From Tubiluchus corallicola (lineage: Eukaryota; Priapulida; Priapulimorpha; Priapulimorphida; Tubiluchidae), in the NCBI GenBank assembly GCA_030141605.1, contig JAQGDQ010000390.1, forward strand, positions 79,501-143,500: a stretch of DNA of 64,000 bases. The letters are read 5' to 3'. Every line of letters begins with the position of its first letter. The first letter of the stretch is position 1. Position numbers and translations under genes: made by a program. Positions 58,101-64,000 of this stretch are shown piece by piece. Under the pieces are notes generated by a model, which was given only the letters and a program-made list of their open reading frames with translations, was not told the DNA's origin and ran no database searches.

Positions 58101-61100
58101 TTCCCTATTCCTTATTGATCTTTATAACTTATTCCCTATTTCTTATTGATCTTTATAACTTTTTGTTTAATAAAAATTGTTTTTTCTAATTTGTCTCTTT
58201 TGTAATACCATCGCAAAAGGTAACTTGACCGTTCAACCCTCCACCCAAGCACGTACCGCACGTCGCGGTTAACAGTGTTTAGACTTTGGTCAGTTTTCGT
58301 AAACAACCAACATGATCATATAATTGCAGTAATGTTATAAAATCCACTAACATTCAAAGTGCAAAAGCATATGCGGCCCACTGTGAATGTGAACAACGTG
58401 CCGCCCTGCTGGATCCACCACGCCGCTTGGTCGCTGCGGTCGCTGCAATCATTATGTAAACGTGTGCGGTTACACCTTAGGGTGTATAGACTGACACTTT
58501 TGTGCCTAGAAAATGCAGTATCATACATAACGTGTGGTGATGTGGGTATTCTATAGCAAAGCGACGATAAATCTGGAATATTCAAAATATGCAGTATCAT
58601 CCGTTGGCATTCGCGTCCATGTGCATGCGCCCTTAGGAAGTTTCAATACGCTTTTCGCATGTTGTAGATCTTTGACTTTCCTTTGTTAATAACATGACTG
58701 ACGTGTTTACATGTACTTTAAACTCTTATCTTAATTCCGTGTGGGCGTTACCAGATTGTAACGTTAGCGATCGTTTTTAACATTAACTAATTTGATTGCT
58801 TATATTAATATAATTATGTTAATAGCAATACATTAATTAATTAAAATATTGTAAGCTTTGTTGATAATTTCCTGATTCTCAAGCAAAAGAACCCTGAATT
58901 TTAAACAATACATCGAAATAACTTTGAAACACTTTAAGACGAAATTTTTCGTCATAGTCTAGCGACGAACTTGAATTTAAAATGTAAATTTAAAATTTGC
59001 CGCGATTTTGCATATGAATGTCACTGTTATACAAAAATCTTCACTATAGGAAACACGTGCTAGTCAATTGGGAACATTCCTGCAAATGAAAAATTTTCCC
59101 CAAGGTGACGTTACCACTATCTCGGAAGTGGTGCTGACAAGAAACTGGCAAAATTGTGTCTAGTTTTTTGCTGGGTTACTGCTGTGTTTCTAAGTCTTGA
59201 GGACTGATTTCGTTCATTTTATAATTCTGCCCACCCAGGGTTATAATAGATGTAACGGGTATATGGTGATGGTGATGGTGATGATGATGATGATCACGAC
59301 GACGATGGCGGTGACGACGATGATGATGATGATGATGAAGAAGAAGAAGATGATGATGATGATGAAGAAGAAGAAGAAGATGACGATGATGATGATGGTG
59401 ATGATGGTGAAGTACTGGAGAATTATTAATTTTCAAGTTTCTAAGCTAAATTTAATTATAAGATATATTCTTGTCAATATTATAAGCACTAAAATGTACA
59501 TTTTAGATCATACGTCAAGATAGGGCACACAGTCCAAAAAACTGTTCTCTTTTCCTTTAATGAAACAGCTTAGTTTAATAAATCACATAAATACGAGAAA
59601 CGTGCTGTTATACCAGATATATTCTATTCACTGTGCCAGTGGTTTGTCAGCATGCTTCCGATAATAACAGTGGACCAGTGGTAACGTCATCTTGGGCACA
59701 ATTTTCCAATGGCAGGAATCTTCCTCACTGACAAGCACACGTTTCGTTAAGCGAAGATTTTTGTATGACAATGACAAAGCGAAGTTGAGAATATAATGTG
59801 TTTCACAGTGTTGATATATTTCGGCTTTGCAAATCAGACAACAGTTATAACAAACCTATATAATGTAAGGCCCTTAAATACGTCAGTTAGTTTAGAATAT
59901 AACTATTATTATATTACGGTTTTTATGGAAAGCTACACCTGTACTTACTGAATGGTTCTACGTAGATGCTCAGGGAGAATGAAGAAAGGAGAAGACCAAA
60001 CGCTGGACCAATCGGCCGCGCAGTAGACAGGATTCCTGAAAAACACGTAAACACACATTACAACAAATTAGGATTTGAAGAAAAGTGTGAGAATCGCATT
60101 GATGCCCACCACAAACTAAATTCTCTGTTTATACTCAGCGTGTCAGGTTAAACCTTGGATTGTAGTTATGCCAACAGGAGCTTCTTACAAGCAACAATAA
60201 CAAACTCTGCAAAGATTTGCAGGTGCCACGTTTTAGATTTTTATGGTTTTCCCCAGTTTTGTAATTGTGGAATCATTGTACATTCTTCATTGTTGTTTGG
60301 CCGACTTTAAATAAAGATTATTATTATATTGAATAATTATGTATTATAGGGGCTAGAGTAAACTGCTAACCAGTTGTACAGCTCAAAAAGCTCAAAAAGC
60401 TTTTTGCCGACTATCAATACAAAATAAAAATTCTATACTACATAACAGACACTACTATTACAGCGGTTTTACCCTAAATATCACGCGCCAGCAGAATAAC
60501 AACCATTTTTAAGCAGCATCGAAGTCGCGACCTCCCAGACGGAAAGCGGACAGCTAGTGAACAAGTTATCTATACTGTCTGGTCGATATCACTGGCTTTG
60601 ATCGCTTTTTCCCGCTTAGAATACTTCTCAGATAACTTGTGTCAGGTATTTCTAATTCCACGTTAAATTGCTCACAATAAATAGTTTGACGTTTTGGTTA
60701 TGTCTTTGCTAAACGTTTATATCATTGGTGACGACCAATAAGAACCAATACCGCATTTCCTGTATTGAGGCCCTCGATGGGGTCCACAGAAAAATACAAT
60801 GTAACAGATACGGGATAAATTCAGTGACACAAAAATTGTGGTAATATTAGTTGGTAATTTCCTGTGCCGATATCTCAATATCTTGTGAAACTATTTTCGT
60901 TCTGTTTTGCAGTAGTAATGTCTTGACTGTAATGTATGTAGGAATGGCATTATTCATGGCTAAGCTAAACTAGGTAACGCTTTATTAAATTCACTCTTCT
61001 AATTTATGAACATAGTACTCGTTAGTGTGAAAAGATCGTCACGTCATAGGTACACCAGTACATTTGTAATGACGTCATAATGGGTACTATTTTATACTCA

Positions 61101-61756
61101 CCTACGTACCACGGTGCATCACTGCTTCGCTTCAGGTTATCATCGACATATGACAACCCCAAGGTGAAGAACGTAGTGCAGCCCACCTGTTGCAATGATA
61201 TACCTGCCAGTATAAGCAAATAAGCAATAACGTTCGATCTATCTCCGTCATTACAACTACCCGGATCTGACGTAGGATTGTTCTCTGAACAGAATTCCGC
61301 TTTATTCTGCAGTTCGTCTCCAAACTCGAGGTCCAGATTAGGAGCGGCAAAAAGACTTCTTGACGTCACGATTCGGCTTGCGTATTCCGACGAGTCGCCC
61401 GCGCCGTAAATGAAGTGAGGCAGCGCAGTGAGAAACATGCCGCATCCAGACAGAAACATGCCTGCCGCGATGCTCCTGGGTTTGTTTCCACGTCCATAGT
61501 GTGCGGCAAATATGACGAATATCGTGTACATGACGGTACCAGCTGACATGAGAAACCCCGATTTGCTGCTGGAGAACTGAAAACGTTTTTCTATTGTGGT
61601 AATACATCCTACCATATAACCAGCAAAACCGTCTGAGGCAAAAAATATGAAACACAGCACCGCAATGAAGTATTTGATTTTTGCGTATTTTTGCAAGTAA
61701 TTTGGTCTGAAAGAGAGAACTCCGCATCTTGTCCTGTCTGTGCCGTCTTCTTCCAT
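45827..61756 (-). CDS. SLCO/OATP family organic anion transporter, 9 exons, 807 aa
   Basis: OATPs are 12-TM plasma-membrane carriers that exchange amphipathic organic anions. Exons (minus): 61102-61756, 59949-60035, 53005-53631, 52216-52380, 51057-51252, 50094-50235, 48180-48358, 47753-47817 and 45827-46134, with all phases consistent. Diagnostic features: the signature DPKWIGAWWFG (256-266), SYVDDNL before TM4/5, FLPKYLEVQFHLTAS, a Kazal-like Cys-rich outer loop (CNVNCLCN, YSPVCGIDNKTYFSSC, about 583-610, and CACI, C-N-V-S-C), and IPGPLISGALVDSTC near the C terminus. Usual length is 640-720 aa; the excess is an enlarged cytoplasmic loop between TM6 and TM7 (about 286-456) containing two related 42-residue units. 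I cannot choose among SLCO subfamilies. Start: first ATG, MEEDGTDRTRCG. Confidence 0.95.
46221..47560. repeat. 33-35-bp minisatellite, about 39 copies
   Basis: Units built on GAAAGAAATCTAAAAATTGG followed by ACAAAAGGCCTTCT or AC(G/A)AAAAGGTCTTCT fill most of the last SLCO intron, ending about 90 bases before the final exon. Two subtypes (GGCCT and AGGTCT) are interspersed in blocks. Confidence 0.96.
47753..47817 (-). CDS. SLCO exon 8 (residues 684-705)
   Basis: TAG acceptor, GTAAGT donor; 65 nt, a very small exon too short to stand out alone. Reads RSVEKDNKPLALALSGVLIC then VL; phase matches both neighbours. Confidence 0.92.
48180..48358 (-). CDS. SLCO exon 7 (residues 625-683)
   Basis: CAG acceptor, GTACAG donor, phase 2 at the end. 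Finishes the Cys-rich loop (NNCACIT, CNVSC) and enters TM10 (LVLYIILMMVSSMVGTPAEV). Confidence 0.94.
49112..50018. mobile_element. Candidate TIR element in SLCO intron 6
   Basis: GCAGACATGCAATTTT at 49120-49135 has an exact inverted copy at 49992-50007, and the outer bases (GGACCC / GGGCC) also pair. Internal sequence repeats TTGCA/AATTGCA motifs. No target duplication was identified. Confidence 0.6.
50094..50235 (-). CDS. SLCO exon 6, Kazal-like loop (residues 577-624)
   Basis: CAG acceptor, GTAAGT donor. Encodes CNVNCLCNKLSYSPVCGIDN and KTYFSSCHAGC: the extracellular Kazal-like disulphide loop typical of OATPs. Confidence 0.95.
51057..51252 (-). CDS. SLCO exon 5 (residues 512-576)
   Basis: CAG acceptor, GTAAGT donor, phase 2 at the end. 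Encodes GAWGVFMCVGLLLGGFIMRR (TM8/9), then LTMILICVLSVLLMYVPMML. Confidence 0.94.
51320..51460. repeat. Cluster of GGAACTAGTTCC-like motifs
   Basis: At least seven occurrences of GGAACTA or AGTTCC(A/T) in about 140 bases, several combined as the palindrome GGAACTAGTTCC. In SLCO intron 4. Confidence 0.65.
52216..52380 (-). CDS. SLCO exon 4 (residues 457-511)
   Basis: CAG acceptor, GTAAGA donor. Encodes ELARRLCKLFTNVVYMCVTL and FLPKYLEVQFHLTASAAS, TM7-TM8. Confidence 0.95.
53005..53631 (-). CDS. SLCO exon 3 (residues 248-456), with expanded loop
   Basis: CAG acceptor, GTAAAG donor. Starts with the OATP signature and TM6, then a 170-residue hydrophilic loop with two related units (see 53189-53437) and a Ala-rich and Ser/Thr-rich tail. 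Corresponding loops in the family are usually several times shorter. Confidence 0.94.
53189..53437 (-). repeat. Coding tandem duplication in the OATP cytoplasmic loop
   Basis: Residues 313-354 (ATDVYIVPKEKSDIPG..., ending VQYDEPTCNGLIGVDSR) are followed directly by 355-395 (ATDIYVVPKQKSDILG..., ending VQYESTNYGPTGVESK). About half of the positions are identical, with conservative changes elsewhere. Each unit holds YxVPKxKSDIxG and VQY(D/E) motifs. Confidence 0.92.
53780..53973. mobile_element. 194-bp hAT-type MITE
   Basis: Ends CAGGGCCTAT and (reversed) CAGGGCCCAT, flanked by an exact 8-bp duplication ATGATGAC (53772-53779 and 53974-53981). In SLCO intron 2. Contains a G/C-rich stretch unlike the surrounding intron. 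Confidence 0.85.
54000..57700. other. SLCO intron 2, no recognised content
   Basis: No exon or RNA gene seen. The part at 55900-56900 is somewhat richer in CG dinucleotides than the rest. Confidence 0.5.
57715..58085. mobile_element. 371-bp hAT-type MITE
   Basis: Left end CAGGAGTGTAACCAGG and reversed right end AAGTGGCGTAGCTA match the CAGTGGCGTA-type hAT end, with AGGGGAAGCAAC / AGGGGAGCAAC as second inverted block. Flanked by 8 bp ATGATATG on both sides (57707-57714 and 58086-58093). Confidence 0.8.
59262..59412. repeat. GAT/GAA/GAC trinucleotide tract
   Basis: Imperfect (GATGGT), (GAT), (GAC) and (GAA) triplet runs in SLCO intron 2. Opposite-frame ORFs read as poly-His or poly-Met/Lys and are not genes. 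Confidence 0.93.
59949..60035 (-). CDS. SLCO exon 2 (residues 219-247)
   Basis: CAG acceptor, GTAAGT donor. Encodes GILSTARPIGPAFGLLLSSF (TM5) and YVEPF. Confidence 0.94.
60298..60330 (+). mobile_element. SINE 3'-tail fragment
   Basis: GCCGACTTTAAATAAAGATT followed by ATT repeats equals the 3' tail of the SINE at 5826-6082, here on the plus strand. Confidence 0.6.
60440..60590 (-). mobile_element. Second, decayed copy of the tRNA-derived SINE
   Basis: CTACATAACAGA, TTTTACC(C/T)TAAATA, CACGCGCCAG and CGACCTCCCAGA(C/T)GG occur in the same order as in the copy at 5826-6082. The B box survives partly (CTTCGATGC); the A box is lost. In SLCO intron 1. Confidence 0.75.
61102..61756 (-). CDS. SLCO exon 1 (residues 1-218)
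   Basis: ATG at 61756; donor GTGAGT from 61101, phase 1. Encodes the cytoplasmic N terminus, TM1-TM4 (YFIAVLCFIFFASDGFAGYM; SGFLMSAGTVMYTIFVIFAA) and the family block LSYVDDNLKR. Confidence 0.95.
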
Positions 61757-64000
61757 GCTGTTATAAATATCTGAATCAGCTGAGGGTTTAAGTACAAGCG
61801 CGAAATTCGGTAATTTGAAAACCGAAGTTTTTTAACCTTTTCATTAAACGATGAAAAACAGCTGCTTGCTCAACTTCTCCGCACGATATGTCACGCACAA
61901 AAAGACCTTTCTGTTCTTGGTACTGAAACAATTTTCATACAGTAAGGTAATTTATCTTTCCTCATATTAGGCTAATAGTAGCTTCAAATAAATCTAGATT
62001 ACTCAAATCTCTAAAGCACAACAAAGGCTTGGATGAATCAACTAATGTTATATGCTTAGCTGCACCAAAGCACTGACATTTCAACACTGTATTTACCACA
62101 CTTTTTATGCAATAGTGCATCGCGTCAAACCTTTTGTCAATATGTGATAGTACAAAGGTTGACTTCGAAGACTTCCAATTTACTGGGCGCCATCATTATT
62201 CAAACGCAGGGGTGTCGTCACCTTGGCGTAGGATGAGCACTATATGTACAATATCGCTGTACAACTGACTATAACAGTGACACAGTTTTTCCGTTGTTGA
62301 GCGATAAACACTATAATTATTAAGTGAAAGTGAAAGTAGGTTTTCTACGCACACTGTACAAGATTTAAACTCTAGCTGACATGCCACAGACAAAGAGATG
62401 CGCTGCCTGAATGAGAACTCAGGAGTGAATTTGAGGTCATGCGTATTGCTGAGTACTAGGGGTGGCCTCGGCTCAAGACGTGGAGAATTAAATAAACCAA
62501 TCGACCTTATGATCACATATCAGATATTATCACAGTCAGAATCGAATTTACTTTCTCTTGTGAAATGGAACAATGCATTGGCTGTTATCCGTAATTCAGA
62601 TGAATTTTAGGCATAAAGTTTGATTCACACGAACGGTACTTTTAAGCGATAATTTCCCAGCAGAACTAATGATGAAGTTTCTTCACTCGTGTACATGGTA
62701 AGCGCGTAGCGCTAATCAGGCAAACGAATAGTTGATTAGTCCAAACAAAAATTGCACTGCAGCATTAGTATGCGGTGAACTTTAACTATGCATAACAACT
62801 CGAAGATTTTTTCTACATAATTAAAAGACCCATCAAAAAGTATAATTATGTCGCAGTCTGTTTGTATTATGTCTTAATGTCCACAAGCCAATGCTTCTCT
62901 TGTCGTCAAGAGCGAAAACCGTTCAAAAGCATTATTGATATACGCTTCTCACGATACGATGCTTACTGCACTGGTGCTTGGTAACCTATTGTCGTAAAGT
63001 TCGATTCATAAATGCACACATTAAAACACGTTTAATGTCGTATAACACAAGCAGCGGTTGTCCAGGTTACTATTGTCCAAGTTACAGTAGATAGAGGGCG
63101 GTAATTCTGTGCTTCTTTTCCAACATAATTTCCGGGTTTTGAAAGGCTGTTCCCAATAGTCAGGAAAGGCTGTTTTGCAACGGAAGTACGATCTTCAGAC
63201 TAGGACGTCGCTACAACTACTTGGAAGGATATAGACGTAGCACTGTCACTTCAAATAGAGTACATGTACCTTCATCAGCATAAATTTAGTGTACGCTACA
63301 GTACTCAAACATTCTACTCACCCGGTGAAATTTAAACTCACCAAATGTTGTTGGTGATTTAATAAATTCTCAAGTTTAATTCTGTAGGAAACTTCCTCTC
63401 TTGTGAAGTTTTTGCATCAACAAAGATCGTAGGCCTATTTGCACCCTGGACACACGTGCACTTAACATATGATTCATGTTAGGCTTATGATGCTGACAGT
63501 TAGGAGGGTAATTTCAGTGAAGTGAACAGGAAACCCTTCTGACAGTTTCACCTAGAGGCAGCGTTCTCAAGTGCAAGCATATTTTTGTTAGTAGTTTGTT
63601 TATTAGCGTGTATAAAGCGCAGTTCGTTACACTCGTAAACATGCACCAATGCGGCCATAAACTTTTAGGCGTGCTAAAAAGCTGGAGAGATGAATCTATA
63701 GAGGTGCAGCGATACAAAATCCTCATGTGCGACAGCGGTTATACGCGCGGTTGATCAACGCTGAGGGTAGTAACGCGCAGTATACGCTTTGCATGCGTTC
63801 ATACGAGCAGGCAAAAATCAATAAAAGCCCTCCCTACCGACGCCGCATATTTTGTCTGCTACTGGCTCACCATTACCGAATTTACCGCAGTTACCGGATC
63901 ATCACACATTTCGGATGGATACATGTGAACACAGCCTGTGGAGGTGCACATTAAGGTGAACCCACATAGTGACCACCGAACTAGGAAGTATCCGTTAACC
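61757..64000. other. Upstream flank of the SLCO gene
   Basis: No gene recognised on either strand. The SLCO promoter should lie near 61760-62000; I see no clear TATA or initiator to name. Confidence 0.5.

Noticed and set aside
57869-58189. 106-codon plus-strand ORF
   Set aside because: Mostly inside the hAT MITE at 57715-58085 and reads through its end; no domain.
59176-59523. His-rich and Met/Lys-rich ORFs
   Set aside because: Translation of the GAT/GAA trinucleotide tract on either strand.

Overview
This is eukaryotic nuclear DNA from an invertebrate animal. The evidence is GT/AG introns with conserved phases, metazoan-only gene families (CCDC39, Codanin-1, FSP1/AIFM2, and an organic-anion transporter with a Kazal loop), tRNA-derived SINEs, hAT-type short elements, an RTE-like LINE and many intronic minisatellites. 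The sequence is strongly AT-rich by eye. A marine invertebrate such as a tunicate is plausible, but nothing here fixes the species.

Layout. 1-12,236, minus strand: the 5' part of CCDC39 (ten exons, residues 1-455), a ruler protein of motile cilia; the rest lies beyond the left edge. 14,213-17,935, minus: CDAN1 (Codanin-1, histone chaperone ASF1 regulator), one uninterrupted 1240-codon exon. 18,439-19,965, minus: a decayed Ty3/Gypsy-like pol fragment. 22,481-38,592, plus: a nine-exon FSP1/AIFM2-type NAD(P)H:quinone oxidoreductase of 413 aa. Its first intron holds, on the opposite strand, an intronless 351-aa gene with a membrane anchor, an EGF-like module and a SAM-methyltransferase domain. 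A 5'-truncated LINE with a 16-bp target-site duplication sits in intron 4. 38,593-45,826: gene-poor stretch between convergent genes, with an unusual two-armed palindromic repeat array. 45,827-61,756, minus: a nine-exon SLCO/OATP transporter of 807 aa with an enlarged, internally duplicated cytoplasmic loop. 61,757-64,000: its upstream flank.

I joined the exons by hand; every junction in the three multi-exon genes keeps the reading frame and uses GT donors and AG acceptors. The genes do not form an obvious pathway; this is an ordinary animal neighbourhood. The more unusual material is structural: a minisatellite that has amplified a splice donor, an intronless CDAN1, a nested EGF-methyltransferase gene, an FSP1 whose N terminus suggests a membrane anchor in place of the myristoylation site, a repeat-expanded OATP loop, several hAT-like elements recognisable from 8-bp target duplications, and the 1-kb palindromic array near 44 kb. 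I did not find a wholly new multi-gene system.
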